Source: Paractinoplanes abujensis (GTDB taxonomy: Bacteria; Actinomycetota; Actinomycetes; Mycobacteriales; Micromonosporaceae). Taken from it: DNA of 64,000 bases. Positions 56,854-64,000 of this stretch are shown piece after piece. The stretch covers positions 7,936,001-8,000,000 of the forward strand of contig NZ_JACHMF010000001.1 of NCBI RefSeq assembly GCF_014204895.1. Reading direction: 5' to 3'. A model generated the notes under the pieces. That model ran no database searches and was not told where the DNA came from. It worked only from the letters and a program-made list of their open reading frames with translations. A program made the position numbers and the translations under genes. Each line of letters begins with the position of its first letter. The stretch's first letter is position 1.

Positions 56854-56925
56854 TGGGGTATGGGGTAATTGGCAGCCCGGCTGATTCTGGTTCAGCTAGT
56901 CTAGGTTCGAGTCCTGGTACCCCAG
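56854..56925 (+). tRNA. tRNA-Gln (anticodon CTG)
   Basis: Cloverleaf: acceptor TGGGGTA/TACCCCA, D stem GGG/CCC, anticodon stem GCTGA/TCAGC with loop TTCTGGT (anticodon CTG), T arm CTAGG-TTCGAGT-CCTGG, discriminator G. CCA is not encoded. Confidence 0.93.
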
Positions 56926-57015
56926 CGCTACCACTCCCACGAGGGAGGCGGCGCTGGACTTCTGATAGAGTTCGGCCCGTCGCCAACGCGGAAGCGGAAG
57001 CAACAAGCAAGTCCT

Positions 57016-57088
57016 GGCCCCGTCGTCTAGCGGCCTAGGACGCCGCCCTCTCAAGGCGGTAGCGAGGGTTCGAATCCCTTCGGGGCTA
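57016..57088 (+). tRNA. tRNA-Glu (anticodon CTC)
   Basis: Cloverleaf: acceptor GGCCCCG/CGGGGCT with a G-U first pair, anticodon stem CCGCC/GGCGG with loop CTCTCAA (anticodon CTC), T arm GAGGG-TTCGAAT-CCCTT, discriminator A. It lies 90 bp after tRNA-Gln in the same direction. Confidence 0.93.
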
Positions 57089-57098
57089 CATTCGGGTT

Positions 57099-57129
57099 GA
57101 GCCCGTCCGCAGAAAGCGCGGACGGGCTC
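57099..57129 (+). terminator. Terminator after the tRNA pair
   Basis: GAGCCCGTCCGC and GCGGACGGGCTC form a perfect 12-bp stem with a 7-nt loop, 10 bp after tRNA-Glu. A further 8-bp perfect hairpin, CTGGGGGC/GCCCCCAG, follows at 57144-57162. Confidence 0.85.
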
Positions 57130-57162
57130 ATTCCGCGTTCTGCCTGGGGGCCGAGCCCCCAG

Positions 57163-57751
57163 ACCCCACGTTACGGTGCTTGCGGTGGTGGGGATGGTGG
57201 CGGCTTTGCGGGGCTTGGGGGGCTTCGCCCCTTGCCCCCGAAAGACCCTGCTGGCTACCGCTGAGCGAACGGCGCCCCTGAGCCGAGTCGGCGGCCAACC
57301 GCGGTCCGTGGCTGCCTCCCGGCAATTCCGGCGCGGGGTCGCTTCTCGTCCGACACCGGCCGTGGGTCGCCGCCAACCAGCGCCGGCGGGGCATTGATCA
57401 ATGAGCGCCGGCCCGTGGGTCGTCTGCGACCAGCCCGCCGCGTGAGCCGTCCTCGACAGCCCCGCATCGTGGGGTGCGCCTCCACAAACGCCGATGTGGC
57501 CGCCCCGCCCCAAAGTTCAGCTCAATGGGCTGCATCCCACCGAATCTTGCCTCGTGGGTTCGTTCCTCGAGCCCGCGCCGTAGGGCAGCCGTCAGCAAAC
57601 GCCGTTCCGTGAGCTCACCCGGCAAGCTCCTGCCGCGGTTGCTGCGTGGGGAGCCTCTCCGACAATCCCCGGACCGCGGGCACCTTTCCGGTACGCCCGC
57701 TCATGAGTTGCCCCTTGAAGAACGCCGCGCTCTGCAACCGCCGGCCCGCGG
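57163..57751. other. Long gene-free region after the tRNAs
   Basis: No convincing coding sequence on either strand. Composition is Gly/Pro/Arg-codon-like in all frames, with degenerate, loosely repeated blocks around GCCGGCCGTGGGTCG. Small frames lack ribosome sites and families. Confidence 0.5.
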
Positions 57752-57864
57752 CAACACCGGTCCGCGGCCAACACCGGTCCCGGGCAACACCGGTCCCGGG
57801 CAACACCGGTCCTGGGCAACACCGGTCCTGGGCAACACCGGTCCTGGGCAACACCGGTCCCCGG
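57752..57864. repeat. 16-bp tandem repeat (minisatellite), seven copies
   Basis: The unit CAACACCGGTCCYGGG starts at 57752, 57769, 57785, 57801, 57817, 57833 and 57849. The five full copies from 57769 to 57848 match apart from one C/T position; the first and last are imperfect at their 3' ends. The 16-bp period is not a multiple of three, so the repeat is not kept by coding. From 57865 to 58069 nothing else is recognised. Confidence 0.85.
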
Positions 57865-58069
57865 CGACGCTGGCCCCGGTGATGCCCTAGTAACAGCGGC
57901 GCTCCACGCCGCCCGGCAACGTCGCCTTGTATGAACGCGGTCCTCGACTGACGCTGCCCTCAACAACCGATGGATCCCGGCGACGTTGCGAACGGGGGCC
58001 TCGATGAGCGCCGGCCTCTGGCGAAAGACGCTGCCTGAGCGAACCCGCCTCCGGGTCCTCACGGCGGTG

Positions 58070-58744
58070 TCAGGGGGTCCAGATCGCGTTGTCGTGGGCG
58101 AAATAGATGGCGCGGGGGTCCAGGGCGAGGAGGCGCGGCAGCCAAGAGGGCTGGGTGCCCACGGTGGCGTGGTGGCCGAGGGCGTCCGACGTGAAGAGGG
58201 TGGCGTTGTCGTGGCTTTGGCCGGCCACGATCACTGTGCCGTCGCGACGGCGGACCACGAGGGACTGGTGGCCTGCCGTGTGGCCCGGGGTGGGGACGAT
58301 GAGGACGCCGGGGGCGATCTCGGCTTCGCCGGTGAGTTCCTCGATGTGGGCGCCGGGGTGGTCGACCAGGCCGGGCAGGGTGTGGCTTTCGGGGGCTCGG
58401 GCCAGGTCGAGTTCGGCTCGTTGGGCGAAGACGGGGCGGCCGGCCAGTTGAGGGTTGCCGCCGCAGTGGTCGAAGTGCAGATGACAGTTCATCACCATGC
58501 GGACGTCGGTGATGTCGGCGCCGGCGGCTTCGAGGGCCCGGGGCAGGGGCACCCGGGTGGGGTTGTACCAGGCGTCCACCTCGGGGTCGCTGCCCATGCC
58601 GGTGTCGACCAGGATCACGCCGGCCTGGGGGTGGTCCACCAGGTAGCCCAGTGTGGGCTCCACCCGGGGTGTGCCGGTGCCGGTTTCCGCGGCGGGGCGC
58701 ACGAAGTAGCCGTAGTCGACCCGGCGTACGGAAATCTCGGTCAC
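58070..58744 (-). CDS. Metallo-beta-lactamase-fold hydrolase (lactonase-like)
   Basis: A 224-residue protein starting at GTG (MTEISVRRVDYGYFVRP). The metal motif HxHxDH is CHLHFDHCGG near residue 85, with later ligands in VPTPGHTAGHQSLVV and the C-terminal AHDNAIW. The opening and spacing resemble AHL-lactonase-type members such as AiiA relatives, so lactone hydrolysis is possible but not established. It follows a second MBL-fold gene in the same direction after 35 bp. Confidence 0.85.
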   Translation of the reverse strand: MTEISVRRVDYGYFVRPAAETGTGTPRVEPTLGYLVDHPQAGVILVDTGMGSDPEVDAWYNPTRVPLPRALEAAGADITDVRMVMNCHLHFDHCGGNPQLAGRPVFAQRAELDLARAPESHTLPGLVDHPGAHIEELTGEAEIAPGVLIVPTPGHTAGHQSLVVRRRDGTVIVAGQSHDNATLFTSDALGHHATVGTQPSWLPRLLALDPRAIYFAHDNAIWTP

Positions 58745-58779
58745 AGGCGTCAACCTACCGATTGCCGGGCCGGCGTTTT

Positions 58780-59529
58780 TCACCTTGAAGCGAACGTGGT
58801 GCGGGTGCCGGGGGTGAGCCAGGTCAGGGTGTCGGGTGGGAAGGCCGCGTCGATCTGGGCGCGGCCCTCGTGGAAGTGGGACCAGCCTTCGTAGTGCACG
58901 GGGATGATCCGCCGGGGTTTGATGCGGGTGCACAGGGCGTAGGCGTCGCGGCCGGTCATCGTGAAGCGGGCGGGACCGGTGAGGCCGAACTGGACTTTGC
59001 CCAGGTGCAGCACGGCCGTGTCCACGGTGAGGCGGGAAGCCACCTCGAGCACGCCGGGGAAGACGACCGTGTCGCCCGAGATCCAGACCACTGACGTGGA
59101 GCCGGGTGGGCGCAAGGCGAATCCGGTGGTGGGGCCGACGATGGGGACGCTCCAGGCGGGGCCGTGCCGGGACGGGGTGGCGGTCACCTCGACGTCGCCG
59201 ATTGTGGTGGTCTGCCACGGCGTCAGGCCCACGCCACCCAGCCTGCGGGCGCCCGCCGGTGTGGTGACGACGACCGGGGCGGAGGGCAGCAGGGCCCGGC
59301 CGGCGTCGTCGAGGTTGTCGGCGTGCTGGTCGTGGGTGAGCAGGATGCCGTCGAGCGGGCCCAGGTCCGCGGCGGGGACGGCGGGGCCCGCGGTTTTGCG
59401 CGACGACGTGCCCCAGCCGAACGCGTAGCGCCGGCCGGGGGCGTCGAACGTGGGGTCGACGAGCAGCCGCACCCCGCCGATCTCGATCAGCGTGGTGGGC
59501 CCGCCGATGTGGGTGATGGAAAGTGTCAT
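58780..59529 (-). CDS. Metallo-beta-lactamase-fold protein (UlaG-like)
   Basis: A 249-residue protein. The N-terminus SITHIGGPTTLIEIGGVRLL and the motif LLTHDQHADNLD (in place of HxHxDH) are typical of the UlaG/YtkL-like subgroup, followed by WISGDTVVF and VHYEGWSHF. The ATG overlaps the stop of the upstream alpha/beta hydrolase. Function unknown; such proteins are cytoplasmic phosphodiesterases or lactonases. Confidence 0.87.
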   Translation of the reverse strand: MTLSITHIGGPTTLIEIGGVRLLVDPTFDAPGRRYAFGWGTSSRKTAGPAVPAADLGPLDGILLTHDQHADNLDDAGRALLPSAPVVVTTPAGARRLGGVGLTPWQTTTIGDVEVTATPSRHGPAWSVPIVGPTTGFALRPPGSTSVVWISGDTVVFPGVLEVASRLTVDTAVLHLGKVQFGLTGPARFTMTGRDAYALCTRIKPRRIIPVHYEGWSHFHEGRAQIDAAFPPDTLTWLTPGTRTTFASR

Positions 59530-60362
59530 CGGGCGTGCCGCAGCGCCCAGTCGAGGACGTCGTCGGCGATCTGCTCCCAGCCTTTCTGTGCGGGCAGCAG
59601 ATGGGCGTATCCCTCGTACTCGCGGCGTTCGGTGACGGTGTTCGACTTGTAGTGCTTGGCGTTGGACTCTTGGATCGCGGGCGGCATGATGTGGTCCTCC
59701 GAGCCCGACACGAACAACAGCGGCGCCCGGTTGTCGTTGTGGTAGTCGACCCACGTGTCCTGATGACCGGGCTGGAAGTTGGCCAGCACGCCGCCCCACA
59801 GGATGCCGCCGCTGGCCGGAATGGCGTACCGCTCGTAAAGGGTTCGCGCCTCGTCCTCGGAGAACGTGTTGGTGAAGGCGTACTTCCATTCCTCGAAGGT
59901 CAGCGGGATCGCCTTGTGCCGGTTGGCCGGGCTTTTCAGGACGGGGAACGTGGATTTCAGCTGGGACAGCGGCACGACCCGGACGCCTTCGGTGGGCGCC
60001 GAGTTGAGCGCGACCCCGGCCGCGCCGAACCCGTGGTCGAGCAGAATCTGCGTGAAAGCGCCGCCGGCCGAGTGCCCGATGATGATCGGTGGTTCCGGCA
60101 GTGAACGGGCGGCCTCTTCGTATTTCGCAATGATCTGCGGAACGGTGACGGCGACGATCGGGGACGGGTCGGCGTTGAGCGCCTCGACTTCGACCTCGAA
60201 ACCGGGATAGCCCGGCGCGATCACCCGATGGCCCTTGGCCTCGTAGTGCGCGATCCAGTTCTCCCAGCTGCGCGGCGTCACCCAGAAACCGTGGACAAGC
60301 ATGATGGGCCTCATGCGCCGATCGTGCTGGGAGCGCGTCCACACGCGAATCACGCGTCTCAC
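59526..60362 (-). CDS. Alpha/beta hydrolase
   Basis: A 278-residue hydrolase if GTG 60362 is used; it overlaps the TGA of the LuxR gene (GTGA). ATG 60314 would give 262 residues, matching the family opening MRPIMLVHGFWVTP. Nucleophile Ser is in IIGHSAGGAF, the acid Asp in VSGSEDHIMPP and His in EGYAHLLPAQ. Coupled to the regulator upstream and the MBL-fold gene downstream, so regulator and enzymes form one unit. Confidence 0.88.
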   Translation of the reverse strand: MRRVIRVWTRSQHDRRMRPIMLVHGFWVTPRSWENWIAHYEAKGHRVIAPGYPGFEVEVEALNADPSPIVAVTVPQIIAKYEEAARSLPEPPIIIGHSAGGAFTQILLDHGFGAAGVALNSAPTEGVRVVPLSQLKSTFPVLKSPANRHKAIPLTFEEWKYAFTNTFSEDEARTLYERYAIPASGGILWGGVLANFQPGHQDTWVDYHNDNRAPLLFVSGSEDHIMPPAIQESNAKHYKSNTVTERREYEGYAHLLPAQKGWEQIADDVLDWALRHAR

Positions 60363-63127
60363 GTAGTCAAATCTTGCAACCTTCCCCGAAGTTGCCGTCG
60401 CGACCGCACCCCGAGCTTCCGATACACCTTGCGCAGGTGGTAATCGACGGTGTTGGCACTCAGGAACAGATGAGCCGCGATCTCGGCGTTGGTTCCCCCG
60501 TCCCGGGCCAGGCGGGCCACGGCGGCCTCCTGCGGGGTCAAGGCCGTTTCATCGGTTTCCCGTACGGGGTGAAGCACAGGTCCGCCCAATGCGCGCAGCT
60601 CTTTGCGGGTCCGTTCGGCGAACGCCTCCGCCCGTACCCCCTCGAACATCGTGAGGGCCGTGCCCAGTTGCTCGCGGGCGTCCCGGCGGCGGCGTTGCCG
60701 GCGCAGCCATTCGCCGTAGAGCAGGTGGGCCCGGGCCCGGTCGCCGTTGCTGAGGCCACCGGTGAGGTGTTCGATCGCCCGCCGGTACAGGGTTTCCGCC
60801 TCCGCTGCGGGGGCCAGCAGGGCCCGAGACCGGTCGAGCACGCCGAGCGCGCGGGGCATGCCGCAGGCCTCGGCGACCACCGCGAGGTCGGCCGTGGCGA
60901 GTTTCGCCGTACGCCTGTCGCCCGCACGCAGCGCCGCCTCGGCCAGCTCGGGCAGCGCGTCGGCGTAGCGGTGCGGCCGGCCCAGCTCGACCAGGCCGAG
61001 CAGGGTGTCGCGAGCCGCGCCGTACTGGCTCTCGGCGTTGTCCAGCACCGCGAGGCTGAGCCTGGTCCACGAGTGCAGGCCGCCCAGGCAGAGCGTCTCG
61101 AAGACGCCGAGCGCAGCCCCGACCGATTCCCTGATGCCCGGCCCGGCCCGCCACGTCGCCAGTTCGGGGTGCCGCCACACCTGCGCCTGATCGGCCGTCA
61201 TGCCGAGCGCCGCGCGCAGCCGCAGCCCGGCCGCGTCGTGCCGGTCGGCCTCGTTCAGCCCGCCCAGCAGCGTCCAGGTCATCGTGCCGAGGTAGTGCAC
61301 CAGATCGAGCGCGTGCAGGGCGCCGCTGCGGCGGGCGGCGGTCTCGGCCCGGCGCAGCAGCCCGTCCTTGGCTTCGTCGTCCCACAGCAGCGTGCAGAAG
61401 TTGACCCCGACCACGAGCCGGGCCAGCAGAGCCTCGTCGCTCAGGGCGGGGTCGGTGATCGCGGCCACCGCCCGGCGCACGGCGGGCAGCCCGCCGGAGT
61501 AGCCGTCGGTGGTGAAAGCGGCGTAACCGGCCAGAATCAGTTCGTCCACGCCGGCCGGGGCCGGGCCGACCAGCCGGGCCGCCTCGGCCGCGATCTCCGG
61601 TTCGCTCACCGCCGACAGGTGTTCGGCGCTGCGCGCCAGCTCGATCGCCTGCACGACGGCGCGCCGGGCCCGTTCCCGGTCGTCGCCGAACGCCCGCGCC
61701 GCGGCCAGGCAGCGGGCCGCGCCCAGCCGTTGCCCGTCCGGGGTGCCGGTGTTGACCTCGGCCAGCGAGCGCGTCATCAGCGCGCTGCCGCGGGCCGGGC
61801 CGGGCAGTGTCTGCTCCGCGACGCCGTCGAGCAGCAGGAGCGCCTGACCGTAGGCGCCGGCCGCGAGCGCCGCCTCGGCCGCCCGAACCTGCCGCACGGC
61901 CCGCGCCCCGGGATCCGGTGTCAGTTCGGCCGATCGGGTCAGGAAGGTGGCCCGGGCGGTGTGCCCACCGCGGGCCGCGGCCCGGTCGGCGCGCATCTCG
62001 AGTTCGGCCGCCGTCGCCTCGTCGGGCCCGTCGGCGGCCGCGGCGAGATGCCAGGCCCGGCGATCCGCCTCGCCCTCACCGGTGATCGTCGCGGCCAGTG
62101 CGCGGTGGACGGCTCGCCGGGCGGCCGGTGTGGCGCCGCCGTAGACGGCCGAGCGCACCAGGGGATGCCGGAACGTCCACGGCGGCGAACCGGTGACGAG
62201 CCGGTCGGCTTCGGCCGGTGCGGCGTCGGCGGGTGTGAGGCCGAGCAGCCGGGCCGCCGCGGTGAGCCGGTCGGCGGCGGTGCCCGCACCGGCCGCGGCC
62301 AGCAGCAGCCAGGTGCGCGTGGCCGGGGGACAGCCGTCGATCCGGGCCGCGTAGTGCGCCTCGAGCCGGCTGCCGATGGGTGCCGGTTCGGGCAGGGCGA
62401 CCGTCCCGCCCAGTTGCCCGGCGGTGAGTTCGTGGCCCAGATCGGTCAGGGCGAGCGGATTGCCGCCGGTGGCCCGCGCGATGTGCTCGGCCCGGGCCCG
62501 GTCGACCACGGAGTCGACGACGTCGGTGAGCAACGCCACGGCCGCATCCGGGGCCAGGCCACCGATCTCTTGTGCGGGCACGCCGGCCAGCAGACCGGGA
62601 TCGTCCGGGCGGTCGCCCTCGGCGCGCAGGCCGAACAGCAGCACCACGCCCTCGGCGTGCAGCCGGCGAGCGACGAAGGCCAGGGCTCGCAACGACTCCC
62701 GGTCGAGCCACTGCGCATCGTCCACGACACACAACCGCGTGGGCGGCGGCGCCTGTCCGTCCGGGCGGCGCGAACCGGCCAGCAGGGTCAGCGCGGCCAG
62801 GCTGACCAGATAGAGGTCGGGCGGTGGGCCATCGGCCAGGCCGCAGGCCACCTCGAGCGCCGCCAGCTGGGTCGCGGGCAGCCGGGCGCGGTCGGCGACC
62901 AGCGGGATCACCAGGCGGTGCAGTGCCGCGTACGGGAAATCGGTCTCGGGCTCGACGCCGCTGACCCAGAGGGAATCCGGCGCGCGGCCCTCGGCGTACC
63001 GGAGCAAGGCGGTCTTGCCGACGCCCGGCTCGCCGCGCAGCACCAAGCTTGCGCTGCGCCCGGATCGCGCCTCGGTGAGCAGCGCATCGAGCGCGGCGCA
63101 CTCCGCCTCCCGACCGAAGAGCCGCAC
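60359..63127 (-). CDS. LuxR-type large ATP-binding regulator (LAL/MalT-like)
   Basis: A 922-residue regulator starting at GTG. Walker A GEPGVGKTAL lies near residue 33 and Walker B LCVVDDAQWLD near 130. A long TPR-like helical region follows, and a C-terminal LuxR HTH (LTPQEAAVARLARDGGTNAE, SANTVDYHLRKVYRKLGVRS) occupies about 850-915. LAL proteins bind ATP and an inducer to activate nearby genes. It probably activates its own hydrolase/MBL operon. Confidence 0.95.
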   Translation of the reverse strand: MRLFGREAECAALDALLTEARSGRSASLVLRGEPGVGKTALLRYAEGRAPDSLWVSGVEPETDFPYAALHRLVIPLVADRARLPATQLAALEVACGLADGPPPDLYLVSLAALTLLAGSRRPDGQAPPPTRLCVVDDAQWLDRESLRALAFVARRLHAEGVVLLFGLRAEGDRPDDPGLLAGVPAQEIGGLAPDAAVALLTDVVDSVVDRARAEHIARATGGNPLALTDLGHELTAGQLGGTVALPEPAPIGSRLEAHYAARIDGCPPATRTWLLLAAAGAGTAADRLTAAARLLGLTPADAAPAEADRLVTGSPPWTFRHPLVRSAVYGGATPAARRAVHRALAATITGEGEADRRAWHLAAAADGPDEATAAELEMRADRAAARGGHTARATFLTRSAELTPDPGARAVRQVRAAEAALAAGAYGQALLLLDGVAEQTLPGPARGSALMTRSLAEVNTGTPDGQRLGAARCLAAARAFGDDRERARRAVVQAIELARSAEHLSAVSEPEIAAEAARLVGPAPAGVDELILAGYAAFTTDGYSGGLPAVRRAVAAITDPALSDEALLARLVVGVNFCTLLWDDEAKDGLLRRAETAARRSGALHALDLVHYLGTMTWTLLGGLNEADRHDAAGLRLRAALGMTADQAQVWRHPELATWRAGPGIRESVGAALGVFETLCLGGLHSWTRLSLAVLDNAESQYGAARDTLLGLVELGRPHRYADALPELAEAALRAGDRRTAKLATADLAVVAEACGMPRALGVLDRSRALLAPAAEAETLYRRAIEHLTGGLSNGDRARAHLLYGEWLRRQRRRRDAREQLGTALTMFEGVRAEAFAERTRKELRALGGPVLHPVRETDETALTPQEAAVARLARDGGTNAEIAAHLFLSANTVDYHLRKVYRKLGVRSRRQLRGRLQDLTT

Positions 63128-63158
63128 GGGGCGACTCTATCGATCGAAGGTGTCAGGT

Positions 63159-63845
63159 CTACAGACCCGAAAGTCGCTGTCCGGCCCGCACAACGGCCAT
63201 GGCGTGGCGTTCGCCGGGGCGGCGGCCCAGTCGCTCGATCGGACCGCTTATCGAGATGGAGGCGATCACCCGGCCCGTCCGGTCGCGGATCGGCGCCGAG
63301 ACACTGGCCACACCGGGCTCGCGCTCGGCCACGCTCTGGGCCCAGCCGCGCCGGCGCACCTCGGCCAGGGTGCGGCCGGTGAACTTGCAGCGGGGCAGCA
63401 GCGGCATGACGGCCTCGGGGGGTTCCCAGGCGAGCAGGATCTGCGCGGCCGAACCGGCGACCATCGGCAGCACCGAGCCGACCGGCACGGTGTCGCGCAG
63501 ACCGCTGGCCCGCTCGGCCGCGGCCACACAGATACGCTCGTCGGCACGGCGCAGGTAGAGCTGCGCGCTCTCCCCGGTCGCGTCCCGCAATGCGGAAAGG
63601 AGGGGCTCGGCCGCGGTCAGCAGCACGTCCGGCGCGGCGTTGGCCAGCTCGCCCAGGCGGGGGCCCGGGCGCCACCGGCCCTGGGTGTCACGCACGAGCA
63701 TCCGGTGGATCTCCAAGGCCTGGGCCAGGCGATGTGCGGTTGCCCGGGGCAGCTTCGTACGGTCGACGAGTTCGGCCAGGCTGGCGCCGTCGACACACGC
63801 CGCCAGGATGACTACCGCCTTGTCGAGAACGCCGACACCGCTCAT
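63159..63845 (-). CDS. ndgR: IclR-family regulator, NdgR/LtbR type
   Basis: A 228-residue IclR regulator starting at ATG 63845 (MSGVGVLDKAVVILAACVDG). The N-terminal HTH is LAELVDRTKLPRATAHRLAQ, followed by the IclR effector domain with SAAQILLAWEPPEAV. It is divergent from leuC with a 49-bp gap, the position of NdgR in Streptomyces and LtbR in Corynebacterium, which control leuCD and other amino-acid genes. It is likely to act on leuCD here too. Confidence 0.92.
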   Translation of the reverse strand: MSGVGVLDKAVVILAACVDGASLAELVDRTKLPRATAHRLAQALEIHRMLVRDTQGRWRPGPRLGELANAAPDVLLTAAEPLLSALRDATGESAQLYLRRADERICVAAAERASGLRDTVPVGSVLPMVAGSAAQILLAWEPPEAVMPLLPRCKFTGRTLAEVRRRGWAQSVAEREPGVASVSAPIRDRTGRVIASISISGPIERLGRRPGERHAMAVVRAGQRLSGL

Positions 63846-63894
63846 ACTGTGTCCCACAAGCCGAAACATACCTCCCAGAATTTAGGATGTCCAG
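63846..63894. promoter_or_regulatory. ndgR-leuC divergent regulatory region
   Basis: The 49-bp gap must hold both promoters and any NdgR site. TAGGAT at 63883-63888 lies 6 nt before the leuC ATG and could be a -10 for a leaderless message or, as TAGGA, a ribosome site. Confidence 0.45.
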
Positions 63895-64000
63895 ATGGTG
63901 GGAGTCACTCCGAGGACCCTGGCCGAAAAGGTCTGGGACGACCATGTCGTGCGTGCTGCCGAGGGTGAGCCTGATCTGCTCTACATCGACCTGCACCTGC
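63895..64000 (+). CDS. leuC: 3-isopropylmalate dehydratase large subunit, 5' part
   Basis: The first 35 codons are in the window and the gene runs off the end. [20 protein letters not shown] and [12 protein letters not shown] are the standard LeuC opening. The enzyme isomerises 2- to 3-isopropylmalate with LeuD in leucine synthesis. GTG 63898 is an alternative start. Adjacent to divergent ndgR. Confidence 0.93.
   Translation, partial: MVGVTPRTLAEKVWDDHVVRAAEGEPDLLYIDLHL

Noticed and set aside
56854..57162. Integrated element at the tRNA-Gln or tRNA-Glu gene
   Set aside because: No integrase and no direct repeat of a tRNA 3' end was seen downstream.
57394..57890. Small frames through the 16-bp repeat
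   Set aside because: Period not divisible by three, frames shift repeat by repeat, no ribosome site or family.
60374..63382. 1000-codon plus-strand frame opposite the LAL regulator
   Set aside because: Mirror of a high-GC gene; no family, and the minus strand carries clear Walker and LuxR motifs.

Overview
The window is high-GC actinobacterial chromosome, with GTG starts, few U-tract terminators, and GC-rich third codon positions. The gene content (paired GGDEF-EAL proteins, ALF-repeat secreted proteins, a serA/leuB/ilv cluster next to an NdgR-type regulator) suggests a member of the Micromonosporaceae, probably Actinoplanes or a close relative. This assignment is an inference from gene families, not from a database search.

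Layout. 1-3.6 kb: the end of an Asp-box (BNR) repeat protein, a MoaD/ThiS-like protein, and a membrane PAS-GGDEF-EAL protein. 3.6-10.6 kb: a sugar-uptake locus with a LacI regulator, a CUT1 ABC transporter (binding lipoprotein and two permeases) and a GH2 beta-mannosidase. 10.6-12.9 kb: a DnaA-box pair, a 45-bp tandem repeat, and an MFS-carboxypeptidase-regulatory-domain gene broken by an internal deletion. 13-38.7 kb: branched-chain amino acid and serine biosynthesis (ilvD, ilvBNC, serA, leuB, ilvE, cimA, ridA). This run contains a second GGDEF-EAL gene, two large paralogous ALF-repeat polymorphic toxins each followed by its own immunity-type gene, and a mannosyl-3-phosphoglycerate synthase. 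38.7-41.7 kb: a short threonyl-tRNA synthetase-like gene behind a threonine leader peptide, then an orphan membrane-GAF-PAS protein. 41.8-49.5 kb: ordinary genes (arfB, two M16 peptidase subunits, tandem EEP phosphohydrolases) mixed with decayed genes, namely a three-part chimeric ORF, a frameshifted GNAT and a truncated small protein. 49.5-56.8 kb: two unknown membrane-anchored proteins, a putative 3-methyladenine glycosylase, an ABC exporter with an XRE regulator, an FAH-family enzyme, and a divergent TetR/NmrA pair. 56.85-57.1 kb: tRNA-Gln(CTG) and tRNA-Glu(CTC). 57.1-58.07 kb: no genes, with a 16-bp minisatellite. 58.07-64 kb: two metallo-beta-lactamase-fold proteins, an alpha/beta hydrolase, a large LuxR-type (LAL) regulator, and an NdgR-like IclR regulator divergent from the start of leuC.

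How the genes work together. The ilv/leu/cim genes cover most of isoleucine, valine and leucine synthesis. Two of the units, ilvBNC and cimA, are preceded by short leader peptides rich in branched-chain codons followed by hairpin/terminator structures, as expected for ribosome-mediated attenuation. The ThrRS-like gene has the same design with three consecutive Thr codons. In the ilvB and thr cases, and less clearly in cimA, a -10-like hexamer lies exactly 7 nt before the leader start codon, which suggests leaderless sensor ORFs. The two ALF-repeat toxins share their long N-terminal delivery region and an upstream DNA element but differ completely in their C-terminal tips and in the adjacent immunity genes. 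This is the classic sign of a polymorphic toxin family, and it is the most interesting system in the window.
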